Under the pieces are notes generated by a model. It was not told the DNA's origin. It ran no database searches and worked only from the letters and a program-made list of their open reading frames with translations. DNA of 64,000 nucleotides from Anarhynchus alexandrinus. Lineage: Eukaryota; Chordata; Aves; Charadriiformes; Charadriidae. The stretch spans positions 4,750,729 through 4,814,728 of the forward strand of contig VUYV01000061.1 in NCBI GenBank assembly GCA_008711295.1, written 5' to 3'. Of the stretch, positions 34,672 through 48,174 are shown piece after piece (positions within the stretch are counted from its first letter, which is position 1; each line of letters begins with the position of its first letter). Position numbers and translations under genes: made by a program.

Positions 34672-34857
34672 CTTTAGGGGAAAAAAAAGAATCCTCCCAT
34701 TTTTATCTTGGGGCTGTAATGACATTATGCAAAACCTTGAGGAGACTAGGCAAAGAGATGTGCATTGTTTATACATCAATTATCTCCACAGGTTACTAGT
34801 TCTGAGCAGGGGGAACATCGTAGACAGCAGGCCTGTGGCCTGGGTTTCTCTCTCCAC

Positions 34858-34894
34858 AAGGCAGTTTGGATATAGCCTATAGCCTTCATGCTTC
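34858..34894 (-). CDS. Weak candidate exon upstream of 34567-34671, minus strand
   Basis: After an acceptor CTTTTCACTTGCTACAG (minus strand) the frame reads KHEGYRLYPNCL to a weak donor CTT then GTGGAG, ending in phase 0, which joins the segment at 34671. Read without the donor, the frame continues for about 25 codons to a stop. It is too short to be convincing on its own. Confidence 0.15.
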
Positions 34895-37800
34895 CTGTAG
34901 CAAGTGAAAAGAAAATCAAGGAGGTGAAAATAAACTGCTGAATTTCATTAGGTGGATGATATTGACTACAACTTGTCACCTCATAAAGTGCTGGTGAAAA
35001 AGGAGGATTTCAGGCTGAGCTATTGGTAAACAACTTCGGCATCCTGGAGGCTGACTGGGGCTGGGCTCACCTATGATAGTCAGTACGACAAATAGTTATT
35101 GTTGAATATGCTGTAAAATAAAATCTTCACCCAAATAATTTGAAGCTGGATAAACAATTCAGTTGTCCTGTGCTGACATAGTTTACTAATATATCTACCG
35201 TGCCAGGTTTAGATATGGACAGAAGTATCATAAGTACATCACTAAAATGTCACGTTTTCACAAACAATGTTTGTGTGATCGCTGAGTAATTTTGTTTTAA
35301 TATCTACCATATTTCAATGTATTTACAGAAATATTGTGTACCAGGGTGGCAGCAGCTGAAGGAAGATTTGGGCAAATTGACCAGATGTAAATTGTCAGTT
35401 TTCATACATAAATTCTGGTATAGCGCAGATGATTAAACATAGAAAACTCATTATCAGAGGAAGAACAGCTATATATAAAATTCATTTACTTCCAGAGCTA
35501 GCAAAATCTGAGCCAGGATTGAAATCCTGAATATAACAAGAAAGAAACTAGGCTGAGAGCAGTAAACGAAGTTTTAAAATCAACCTTAACGAAAATCTGC
35601 TGCTGAAACATTTTGATTTAGCTACAGTTTGACAAACTTCCATTTCTCAGTTAATCACAACAGGCCCTTCTGTTAACTCATATGGCCTGTTGGAGCCTGA
35701 GCAGAATGCAGCACTGGAGAAACTGTACCCCTCTTCCTGTGATTTTTTGAGTGATTCTTCTTTGTGACTTGCAAGCAGCAGCATCTGAGTTCAGATAGTT
35801 TGGGCTCTGAATTCTAGTCAGGAAGCAGAAATGGTCAGTGTGGTGTGGTAGTTTTTTGTTTTTGTTGTTTGTTTGTTTCTTGTATGTTTGAGGGTTTTTT
35901 TATTATTTATTTTCCCTTTGGTGCTGATTCTCTGTTCTCCAAGATTGTTTAATTGGATTATGTGTACTGGTTGCTTAGAGCACACACTGTTTTTGCTAAG
36001 AAAAGATGTCCTCTTGCTGTTTGTACATTTTTCTCACTTGTTACTAGAGGAAGCAGATAATGTATTTGTGTGTTGATGATGTCCTGTGTGTTTCCCTGAG
36101 ATAAATGCATTCAGCCAAGCACACTTTTGTTTGCTTTTTTTCTATTACTCTTTGACTGAAGTGTTTGCGAAATTGTGGGCAGCCATGAAATCAATGAGAC
36201 TCAAGAGGTAAGGATCTACTCAGAGCAAGAACTTTACAATTGGCTTTTGCATCAATAATCCATTGCTTCCTTAAAAAGCAATGGCTTCCTTAAATAGGCT
36301 TCTTCAAAGAACATTTTCAAAAGATTTGAGTAATGAGCTATTTCATCTTTCCACACAGCAGCTACACTGGTCTAGGAGTAATAAGGGGCATGACAGGTGA
36401 ATCACTGAATCTTAAAATTATTGCTCTTCAGCAATAACCTGTAATACTAAATTTTTTTCTGAATGTTCTGAAATGAACAGCTCTAGGGGAAAGGGCACAT
36501 GGGGGACAGAATACATTTATAAAAATGCAACGGTTAGGTTAAGCAAATAATAGGAGTTGTTAGTTAAAAATTAAAAGGGAGACTAAATTTCACCTTCTGG
36601 GGAATGAGTGATTACAAGAGGCAGTCAATCTATGCAACTGCTTTCTTAAGGCAGTGGAGACTATTGTTGCCCTCTAACGGTATGTGCTGAAGCTTATCTG
36701 AAAAGTGACATAATCCACAAATCTCTATCCAGTCACTCAATTACATTTTCTGAAAAGAGGGTTATGAGTTAAGGTTGTGCCAAGCATGCTAGTTTCGTTT
36801 AAAATTGACTCTTAAGTAGTTGTGGCATTTATTTTGTCTTTACTATCCAAAGTGCAAATTTTATTACACTTGTTTTCCAGTGTCTGTTTCCAGGGATAAC
36901 CACCAGTCATCCTTTTAACTAAGAGGGATATTTTCATTACTACTGTGTATTCAGGATAATAATTTTTGACCCTGCTCTTTTCACCAGCATCAGAACCCGA
37001 TAGGGAATGAAGGTAAACGGTAGTGAAAAGTGCGTACCTGGAACAGGCTGAACCTCTTCATTGCAATTTTGAAGAAAAACTTTAGCACTGGCCTTGATGA
37101 GAGCTTTTTCGGCAAGTGGTGGAAGCAAAAACTGTACCACTGAAAAGAGCAATTATTTCAAAAAAGGCTTGGACGTAAGTGGGCATATAAACTCATGCAA
37201 TTTCGCATCAAGGTCTGGCTTCTATCTCAAGAGGTATTTTTTTTTCTTTTTTAGTTTATTTAATATTGCAGAAAACTCTTTTTCTAGAAACACTGGCTTC
37301 TAAGAGAATTTTAAATCTCTCCTTCCTCAGCTTCTGTAGTAATGAATTTCTCTTAAAAATCCAGAGGGTCTGCTCTCAACTTGTCTGGATATGACTCTGT
37401 TTTGCAGTATATCATGCCAGAGAGGGTGCTTAGGTTCAGTCATGAAAATGTGTTCCAAGGCTAGTAGTAAGCTCTTATACTCGCTGCTATTATTCTTCTT
37501 ATCCTATTTTACGATTGCTGTTCCATTCTTGTACTTAAGGTACTCTTTTTTCTCCTGAGAGTGTAGAGATCAAGGGTAGGATTGTGCCACATATAAGCAC
37601 AATTGTTTGTGTGGGGTTCTTACAGAACTGTGTAACTGTTCTTACAGAAGAGTGTGTCCTTTCTCGTGCTGCATAAAATGTATTTGGACTCTTCATTCTT
37701 GGACCAGGTACTGTCAGTGCAACCTGCAGCAGAACAAAAGCTATAATATGTTAACAAACAATGATGCGTCTCACCAGTTGTCTCTTAAGCCCCTATTTAT

Positions 37801-40800
37801 CTGCAGCATTCAAACACAAAATTCTTGTCAGCAGGTAATAGCTTAAGCTGTATCATATTTCTAAATCTAGTATAAATTAATGATGGCACAGATGGCATGC
37901 AAATGCTACAGGAAGAAAAACCCAGTTAAATAGATGTAAATATTCCAAGTGGATAAATAGTTAGTTAAAAAAAAAAAAAGTCTTCAAAATTGCGGAATGG
38001 ATACCAACACACCAAATAGGAGTCCTGTAGGAGTCAAGAAGGGTTGGAGAAACCAATATAAATAAAAGTAATTTAAATTTGAACTTAATATTCTTTGACA
38101 AAGAGGTTTGGGGATTTAAATGTTACTTGAAGACTGGAGCATGTGCTTTTTCATGATAATAGGAAATGTAGCCAGCTAATTAAGTTCTGCCCTCATGCTA
38201 TGTTGAAAAAAGCAGTCACCAGAAAACAAACTTCTTATAAGCTCTAGAGTAAGTAATTAAAAACCACTTTTGACTTCTCCAGTGCCCCTTAAAAGTAAAG
38301 ACATAATATTGAATTCAAGAACTCCAAGATTCAACCCATTAGAGAGAAACAGTTATGTATTTAAGAGGCTTTCCTGTCGATGAAGACAATTATTAGGTTT
38401 TTTTACTGTTCCCTTTCCCAGTAATCTTACTTTAGATGCTGCTTATAAATGGAAATCTGCTTAGCTTTTTTTTTCTATATTCCTAATCAGAAATGTACGT
38501 GCAGTGCCTCACTCATCCTAACATTTATGCATACAAAATTAGGGAAATTTGGGATATCATCATTCATAACAATGAACTTTCTTATTTCAGCTCTTCTTAT
38601 ACACAGCTGTGGTCAGATGACAGTCTGTGACCAAATTCTCTTTATTATCGTCCCTTTTGATTAATTTTGGAATTATGAATATTGCTTTGTGAGATGTTTA
38701 ATTGAGATTCATTTAGATTTTTAACGCATTCAAAAATCTTCGCTTTGGTGGATTTTATATGGTTGCTTAAAAGAATTTTTGTGCGAGTTTGTCAGATTAT
38801 TACCACAGTGGTCTTATATAAATTGTAAAGTTCCATGTTTTTGTTTCTTTTCATTTTAGTGCTAAATTATTTAGCTTTCTAATAGTTGATTTGTTTTCAT
38901 TAATCAGCTATTTGAACTCAATGCCTTGGGTATTGTTAAGAACCTATATAGGACCTCACTAGGCTCATATCCTATGTGTTTATGGATCATTGATGAATCT
39001 CTTAGTACCTTTGATAAAAACCCTTAAACCAGCTTCTGGTTTTCATTGCTATGCTGTGAACAGAGAGTTGTGAGGATATGCATTTGCGGTTGCATTCATA
39101 TGCATCACTGGTACCTAAGAGATGCTGATACCCAAACTTCTCCAAAGACTTGAGAGAATAATGTTATAGCTTTTGTCTCAAGTTCTGATGAAACAGTGGT
39201 CATATCTAAACTTGAGAACAATGTCAAAATAACATACAACCTTCAAAATATGACAACTAAAGCTATGAATATTGGTACTCCACAGATACATTCCAAAATT
39301 GCTATCCCAAGTTTGGTAATATTTGGTGTTGCAAAGTTTAGGAAAAATAGAAATGCAACAAAGGCTATATCTAATAAAGCCAGTTCACTATGGCAGGCTG
39401 CAATAGCCAGCTGCCTTCTGCTGTGGCCATCATAGAAATGGGAAGCTAGCAGAACAGGTTTTTCTTCCTCCATGCTCTAAAAACTTAGTCTTTTGTGGAA
39501 CAATGCAAAGTTATCTTTTTTGAAGGGTGGGAAGTGATGGTTTTAATTCTCGCATCTATTGTAGTGCCAGCCTATTCAAAAACTAACAAAAACACTTAGT
39601 TTCACTGAATTTTATATATGCAAGTCTTCCAACATAATATATTCTGGTGAGATTTTGCTCAAAGTAAGTCTCTGGAATCTTCTCACTCGGTAGCTTTGAT
39701 CACCACTTCAGATTAGAAATGTACATTCTTCTTAGGAAAAAAAGATCCTTAAAATTGATTATATTGTGGTTTGAGTTGAATAGACTCAGTTTCAGATATA
39801 GTATTCAAATAATTCTATTTATATTATGTTTTTCTTTGTAGTAAATTCCAGTATCTTGAAAAATTTTTAAGCCATTTCTTTGAGGGTGTGAAATAAAAGC
39901 TTTCTTCTTCTGTTGGCAGTTTTCTTCACAAGACAGAATTTTAAGTCTTTTCTATATTTTTGCTTTTTACTATATTTCTTTGTGAATAGCATTTTGTAAG
40001 GCAAAGTGAAATAACGCCTTCATTTTCCTATCCCCGATCTGCAGAATACAGTTAATTACATCTATGCAATGTTGTAGATGACTTTTTATACATGATTCTG
40101 TAGATTTTTTTTAATGTTCTAGTATATGTTTTCTAGAACAATTGGCTTGATGCTTAACTGTATTACTTTTCTTCCTCTTCTTGCTATCAGTAAAGTGTTA
40201 AAATTGTGATGCTATGTATCTGTCTTCATGCACTAGGGTGCAATTTTAACAGCACCATCACGGTGTACCTACACTTCAGGAAATTTAGAAAATGAGTATG
40301 CTTACAGAGCTGTAAAATACTCAGATCTGTTCAGTTTCGTTTTGCTTTGACCCTAGAATGCAGATTTTCTGCGAGAGCTCCCAGACTGCAAATTTAAGTT
40401 CCAATTAGAAGATATGCTCGCATAGCAATGAAGTAAAGCGGATCTTTAAACTTAAATTAATAAGTGAAATTTTAGTGCTTTTTCAATATTTCAAACATCT
40501 TACTGGCAGCAAGTCCCAATTTCTGGTGCACAGGATAGTATTTCTTGGTCTAGGTGTATTGATTTTCCTCAATTTTTCCATATATTAATGTCCAACACGT
40601 AATGTTCCTTTGATACTTCAAAAGGAAGTTTGAAAGAACTGCCAGAAAGCCAGAAATATATGTAGTATATGACCAGTAAATATAGCACAGTTCTTTTCTG
40701 CATTACATGACCTTGTAAATAACCATTGTGCTTTGGATAAAGCAAGCTGTCAGTGTTGTGCTGGAAACCTCATAGTACAAACAGCACAGAAGCTGTCACA

Positions 40801-43800
40801 CGCTCTAGCAGTCCTATCTTAGTTAACTTCTCTTATTGAAAATGATTTTTTCCAGTTGTCACCCATTTTTAGAGACTTGGTTTTGAGAATATATTCCATA
40901 GGTAGTATATTAGTGGTGCAGAGCCAAAACTGGAATGTGGTGCAGCAGTGTATGTGTTTACTTCACTGTAATATAAAAGGATGATTTTTTCCCTAATAAA
41001 AGTAGTAATTCAGAAAATATTTTCATCTGTCTATAGATATTGCAAAGTAAAGGATGGTGTGTTTAAAATTTTGATTAATGTGAGCAAGGCCACATTTGTG
41101 TTACACCAAGAAAGATATCCCAAATAACTACCCGTATTTAATGACATGGTGAAGAAAGGTATTGCTTTGCTATTAAGAAAACTGTAAGCTCTTTATAAAG
41201 CTTTACTCTGTGTACATGTGTCTTAAGGACATGAAAGATATTACTGTGTAATTAAGGCTTCACCTTAAGCCCAATTGTGTAGGACTTTGAAAGAAGAAAA
41301 TTATAGCAAACTTCAGAAATTATCAAAGTCTGTGGACACAAAGTCTTCATGTTGATAAAGGTCTTTGTTTCATCTTAAGGCAGGAGCCAACTTAACCTGA
41401 AATAGAATAGGGCAGGTCAGACCGGATAATTTTTCTGTATTTCTCCAATACCACCTCTCCATTCCCAGCATCCTCAACTTTTAAGTTCTGCCAACTTGCT
41501 TCCAGTCATGAATAAGAGCAGAAGGAAGATGGTGTTTTACCTAAGGTCCTGGAGATGGCTGGGAGGCTTCCTGGGCAATGGGAAGGCACATGCAGCCACT
41601 CTGTCCTGGGGGAAGGAGGAGTAGTTGGCCTAAAGTTAGGCCAACAAGTGGTCTTACAGTTCCTGTGTCGTTTCAGGAGCTGGAGTTATTCACGAACAAT
41701 CATGGCACTCAATCCTAAGCAATGTGTGAGGGTAAGGGTCTAGCATGTAGATCCTGAGCTCTGAGTCAGTAAATAGTTAGATCATGTCTTCAGAGATGTA
41801 CACCAAATGATTAACAGTGGAGGGAAGTTATTCAACTACCATTCAAGCTTAATAAATAGCATATATTGAAACGTCACGTGCCGCTTTCCATAGCGGAGAA
41901 CTAAAAATCGCCGGAGATACTGGTCTAAAAAAAAGACTAAAAGGAGATCAGGTCTCTACTGTTCTTATTTAAAAATGAAAAGTAGGAAAAGATGTCAATC
42001 GCTGGGTGAACCAAGATGTTATTCATAAGAAACAGGGAGGGAAGAAGGCACTTAAGCCGCATTTCTCAGGGGTATTTAAATATCTAGTTCTTACCGAAAT
42101 TCTGTGAGTGTTAGGCACAGATATAAAATACCCAAGAGAATGCAAAAAAATATTCTTCAAATCAATTATCTTCTTTTATCTTCCTTCTTCCCAAACCCTT
42201 CTTTAGAGGGTAACCTTTTTAAATTGCATACTCCAGTCTGTAGCACCCAGAAGACATTTTTTCTCATGCTTTAATATGCTTCCAAACAAATAACAAGCAA
42301 ACAAATTGTCCCCCAACTTCTTGTTTCAGCTAGAAAACTGTAACTTATTACAGGTTTTGCAGCTACAGAAAAATATTCTCACACATTCAATATTATTATA
42401 AGAGGATGATAGCAGCTGATACAGGTGAATACATGTAAACGAGTTAAATGATTTCCTTTTATCTGTTTTTCCACTCCCTTCATTGTCTGATTTATTAAAA
42501 AAAAAAGTTTATTTTTTCTGAGGGGGAAAAGAATGAATTGCAATAATTCATTTTCTCAAAACAGAATGAAAAAAGCACACTCAAATTCACTTTGGGCTTC
42601 TGGAAATAAGTGATACTGAAATCCATTCACTGCTGGTTTAAGGTATGATTTTGTCTTGAATTTCCATGTTTTTGGAAGTATTCTGGGAACAAAAAATAAT
42701 ACTGTAACAGATTGTGAGACAGGTGAGAAAGCCAACTGGAATAACAAAATTCAGAGTTGACAGAGCATTGTGTTGTCAGTTTGATAAAGAGATGACTTAC
42801 AGAGAGGAAAGTTCAGCTTGAGCTGCTTTACTATTACCTGTGTTTCCCTAACACGTAGACAGAAACAGTTTTGACAACTTTAAAAGCTGAAAGAAACAGC
42901 AAATAATTTTTTGTCCTTAAATGGACTGCCTAAAATAAACAAATTTTACCTATAACAAATTTCACTATTTCACCTCACTGTTTTGTGAACAGTAAAAGAT
43001 TTAGTGCATACTTGGCTAATTGTTGACAGTGCTTTTCTTGATTTCCACTGTATTCTTCTGTTTCTGTATATTTCACACATGGTTGCAACAAAGAGTGACA
43101 TTACCAATCAGTAAAAAGTTGCTCTGGGTTATCACCTTGCTGGAATTGAACAAGGAAATAAAAGGATCTCTAAGGTGGCTTTTTTTTATTTACATCATAA
43201 AACGTAAACGGTATTTGGGTGGGCTGCTCAGTTTCATAGCAGAAAGAGCAATGAATGTAAGAGTTCTTAGTACAAATGAAACTGAAATTATGGGGTCACA
43301 GAACTTCCATCCATGACATCAACAGAGGTCATGTTTAATCACTTATCACATTAAATTGCACAGGATAAAAATCGGAAGATATGAAAAGATCTTTCTTATT
43401 CACTACTGCCTGCACAAACAGATAGTTTCTTTGCATACACAAAAGCTTTCCTTGCGTTTTCTGGCTTGTAGAAGAGGACAAAAGGAGAGACTAGTGAAAC
43501 AAACTTGATGGTGATTGCAGCTGCTATGGGGTATTGAGAAGGGTATTTAGGAGGACCTTCTAAATTGTCAGCAATGTCTTGAGTCTGTTAATCCCTCTCT
43601 CTCATATCCATATTCACTATTCATACCCAGAATGTACTGTCTGATGCGACTGAATTTTTAGTGAACCTTTTGCCACTTGTCTGTTGCTATGTGTCTTTAG
43701 GAAGACTCCCTGAAGCTTCTTCTGGCTAGAATATATTGATTCATTTAGCTTGTCTCCTGACTGTGTTTGCGCATGAGGAATGAATGTCTACGAATGTCTA

Positions 43801-45439
43801 AATTCTATGAATACATTTCTATGTAGAGTTATAGTACACATTTAATGGTAAAATAAATGTTGGGTCTAGTTTATCCACCATACCAAAGCAGTTATGGCAG
43901 TTATAATTCTTAAAAAAGAATCAGTTTGTTGTACTGTGTTTATTCTCTCTGTGCCTGACAGAGAAACTAATGTCAATAAAGTCAAGCCCACATAAGAACC
44001 CTCAGGCACAGTCCCTGTCATTTGGAAATTGTTGTTATTTCTTCTAATGCTTTGCAATGAGTGATGAAATGGTTAGAAATAACACAAAAGGGGCATTGGA
44101 ATTGTCTAAAACTGTCTAATATATCTTGGGACTTAGTATTTAAAATTACCTCTTGAATAACTGCAGGCATTAAATGTGGTGCAAATGCATTTCATGAGCC
44201 TGTATTTCTCATAAAGGAAATGCTAGAAGTAAAATAGAGATGGTTTTGTAACTGTTTGGGAACTTGAAGGATTAGGGAGAGGAGAATTTCTGGCATTATT
44301 TATCAAGTAAGTATGAAATTGTGGAGTAAATGTTACTCCACAAGAAGGAATTACATAGAGTGTTTTGAAACAGCAGTAAAGAAGTGGTTTTGGAATGAAA
44401 TGTTGATGCTCCTCAGAAGTTTCTTCTTTAATGGAAAGCTTATGCCTTTAGGAATCTGTTTTCTTTTTGCCCTAATGTGACTTAATCACATCTTTGAGAT
44501 TTTGCTCTCTGTTCCACTGAGTGAATTTCTCAGTTAGGGTCTTTAATTGCTGAGTAGAATTACTACTATGTCATGCAAAGAAAGGGGCATGTTAAACTTT
44601 CAGACCGTTGATTTGCAAGTAAGATCATGAAAGAAATATGTGTTTTCAGCACTATGCTTTTTAAAATCTGACTCCCTCACTGTACTTTTCTAGTGCATGT
44701 TATCAATTCGTCTTTAGTTGAATACAGCCTGCCCGCAAGCAAAAGCAATTGAGCTTGTAAACCTCTCAATTACTCTGCCAGTTGCATCCCAGTTTCTCCT
44801 ACAGATTTGCCAAAGTTTCTGCAGCGTGGGTCGCAGTTGATATGGGACTCTCCTGTCATGCTGCTTCTCAGCAGGGAGTCATTATTTTGTTTAAAACTTT
44901 ATGAAACCAAGCAGGCTGCAGCTCAACTGCACCCTGAAATCAAAGAGACATACAGGTGGCGTGTGTACACGTGAACAAAAGCAAAACAATTGCAAAGATT
45001 AAGGCTAAAGTTCTGAGGATGTTTTCTTGCACGTAGGCGTCATTAACAGGTGATGTTTCTTCAAATGCAGTAGTTAATTTTAGATAGTGAAAATAAAGAT
45101 GAATTGATTTTGTCTGTTTATTTTGCCAACCCTCGCTGAATATTATCACCAATGTATAATTCATGCATCACAACAAAATGGGTTGCAACAAAAATGGAAT
45201 CAAGCATTTGCTTGCTCTATCTTGTCAAAGCCCCTCTTCACCTTGAAGATTTAAAAAGCAATAAAATTCATGGGAAAGGAAAGCCTTAAGATTTTGATCT
45301 TGGTATTCTGCTTCCAGTACCTTTCCATATTTTGTTGTTTCCTGAAGGTAATACATTTTATATGCATTAAGAAATGATTCAGGGTGACTCATATCTTCAT
45401 GTTTCATTTAATTTCTTTTTTTTTTTTTTCCAGTTCCAT

Positions 45440-45440
45440 N
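45440..45440. other. Single N
   Basis: An ambiguous base lies 10 bases right of a T14 run, probably another sequencing ambiguity at a homopolymer. Confidence 0.9.
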
Positions 45441-48150
45441 GTAATAGATACTTTTAGAGGGTTTAATATTATTTTATTATTTTTAATCATAATTTTCCAA
45501 CTACTGTAATGGTCTCCTTACTCACAAGCAATAATTTCTGTTGATGGGAGAGTCTGTTGAAGACTGGGTTCTCATTTCAGCAACAGTCGCAAAAATAATG
45601 TCATAAGATAGAGCTAAAGGAAGTAGGTTCAAGGATGGAAGTTTAAGGTGTGATATGGTATTATAAAAAGTGCAATAGCATACCTCATATGTGTCACAGC
45701 ATGGTGTTTCTTATTCTTTTCTTCGTGTTATCACCTCTGAAAAAATTTACATTTAGAACTGAGCACTGCAGATTAGGACATAGCAAAGTTCACAGTTTTA
45801 TTTTATTTTTCTTTCTTCTGTTCATTTTTATTCTAGTAATTCATTTTTGCCGGTGTAAAAAACTGCTAGTAAAAATATTTACCCCTTTGTACGTGCCCAA
45901 GTGAGAAGGCAAAGGAAGGGTACTTGTTTCTGTTGTGACAAATTCAGGTCCAAAGGAACCATCCTGACCCCAAGAAGAGGTAAACATTTGCGTCTTTTTG
46001 GGTGGCAAAGCAATCTGTTGGACAACTGTGTCATAATGTTTACCCTGACAGCTTGGTTCCTGAAGAGCCACAGGACTGCAAAATACCTTGTGTACTCAGG
46101 TGTCACGTATTTCCTAGCTTCAGAACATGATTTCCTGGATTTAAAAATAACCGCTGACAGATCTGTGGGGAAATTTGCTTTGGCAAGGCATTTAATACAC
46201 GGCGGTCACCAATTTACTTGCTGACGTAGTTAATAAATGTATATTTATTTTATGGGAAGGAAAAGAATCCTCTAGTTAAAAAATGACATAAAAATACTTG
46301 TTTTGTATTTGAGGCAGGCAATTGTTTTGAAGTGTGTATAATACAATTCTTCTGAATTCTTTTCAAACATTTCAGAAAAGATGGACCATTGCAAAATAAG
46401 GTTGGGTTGTATTTAAAATGAGATCTTCCAGCAAGGATGACGCAACGGTATTCTGTACAGTCAAAGAAAGGATTTTTAAGGAAGTGATAAGAAATTTTGT
46501 CTTTTTTATTCCCCCCCCCACTGCTGTTCTGATTCGTTTACCATTGCAGGCCCCTTGAGATGGTTTGTATTCAGTAGGAGTTCATATTAAACTTTGGTGT
46601 TTAAATAAATGACTTAGAAGAAGAATCTTTTGTAAGGTATTAATGCAACCATACACACAGATATGTGGATCCATGGAAACACGGACAACTACCTGAATTC
46701 ACACTCTGATGAAATATCAAAGTGTGATCATATGAAATATCATATGGATATTGCTTTTGTATTTTAATCAGATGATATTTCAGGCTGCTTCTCCTTGCCA
46801 CCATCTGTATAAGGTCTGTACAATTTTGTCGGTTATGCCTTATTTTATTAATGTAAAATAATCTCAGTTTTTCACTTAGCAGTGCTGTTCAGGAAAATTT
46901 TCCGAATGAGAACTATTTAAATGACTTTATAACTTAATTGTCTATTTTAAATTATAAGCTTGTTTACCCCACTTCTCAGGCTATTGATTTCAATAAGTTT
47001 GTAAGGTTTAGAAAATCCTTGGAGAATTCTAAGGCTGCACATTCTCCATGAAAATGTACGCTGTTTAATTAATTGCTGTTTAATTGAATGATGATTAATT
47101 AATAGGAGGAAATTATTAATGCTTTCCCAGAGGACTGAAAAAGTTGTCCAGCCAAGTTTTCTGAATTTATCCACTATAGCTGATGTCAGAATAAAAATCA
47201 GCACTCCTAAATGGGTTTTTACTATTTGGGTAAAAATTTCCTTTCAGCATTGAAAAGCTTTTATTAATACAACATATATATGTGATTTATAAGCTGGTAA
47301 AAAACTTTGTAAATCTCCCACCACTTGGATGCCTTAATAATCGTGAAACCTTACCAGAACCATGCCAAAAAAAGGGGTGGGAAAAATGCTTTTTTTTGGT
47401 AACATAATACTGGCAGAGCTGAGAGGGACACATGCTTTTTCTGTCCATCTTTCCCTTTACACCTACTGAAGTTTAAGCTCAGGGTGGTGGAACCTCAGAT
47501 GCATAGAGTCCAAGGACATTTTGGTAGCACTCACAAGGCTTGCAATATTGTTTTTTTTTGCGAAACGCTGCCTTCCCCGAGGGCGAGGAGTTATCCTGGT
47601 AACAAAACACTTTTTGTGTCATTTCATTTTTGGAAGTTCTGTTTTCACTGTGAAAATCTTTCTGAGCTATACGCTTTTTGGGACGCTTGGCCACTGTGGA
47701 ATAATTATGCAAGGTCTCTCCATGTCCTCCCCTATGGTGCTGCCTACTGACCTACACACATGTGCTGTCTATGTGTTCATCCTCATGTGCACCACAAGCA
47801 GTAAATCACCGTGTCGAGGAACCAACAGAAACATGCATGAAGCCTTATGATATCTGGGAAGCTGTGAAGTAAGGTCTTGGAAGATGGACCAGAAAATCAT
47901 CTAGGCTGTTCTTGTAGTATGGCTTACAGGTGGTATTTGACCCAGCATTTCTTAAATTCATCTTTGCTGGGCTAATGGGGAGTCTGTCCACTTAGACTCA
48001 ATCTGACCTATACAATATGGTGGTTGATGGTGAATATGACCATACAACAATGTACTGTGGGATACTGGGTTATTTTCCATGACTTAAAGACTTGGTCAAG
48101 TATTTTAGTATGAATATAACCTAATTCAAGAAATGCCCCAAAACCCCAAA

Positions 48151-48174
48151 ACAGTGGGGTCACAACCCCACTGT
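48151..48174. repeat. Perfect 9-bp GC-rich inverted repeat
   Basis: The arms ACAGTGGGG and CCCCACTGT are perfect complements around the 6-base loop TCACAA. In this AT-rich stretch such a GC-rich stem stands out. Confidence 0.7.

Noticed and set aside
45901..46224. 107-codon + strand open frame
   Set aside because: No recognised similarity, no splice support and within chance length.
47479..47850. Overlapping open frames on both strands (109 and 77 codons)
   Set aside because: Mutual shadows with no domain, start context or splice evidence that I can see.
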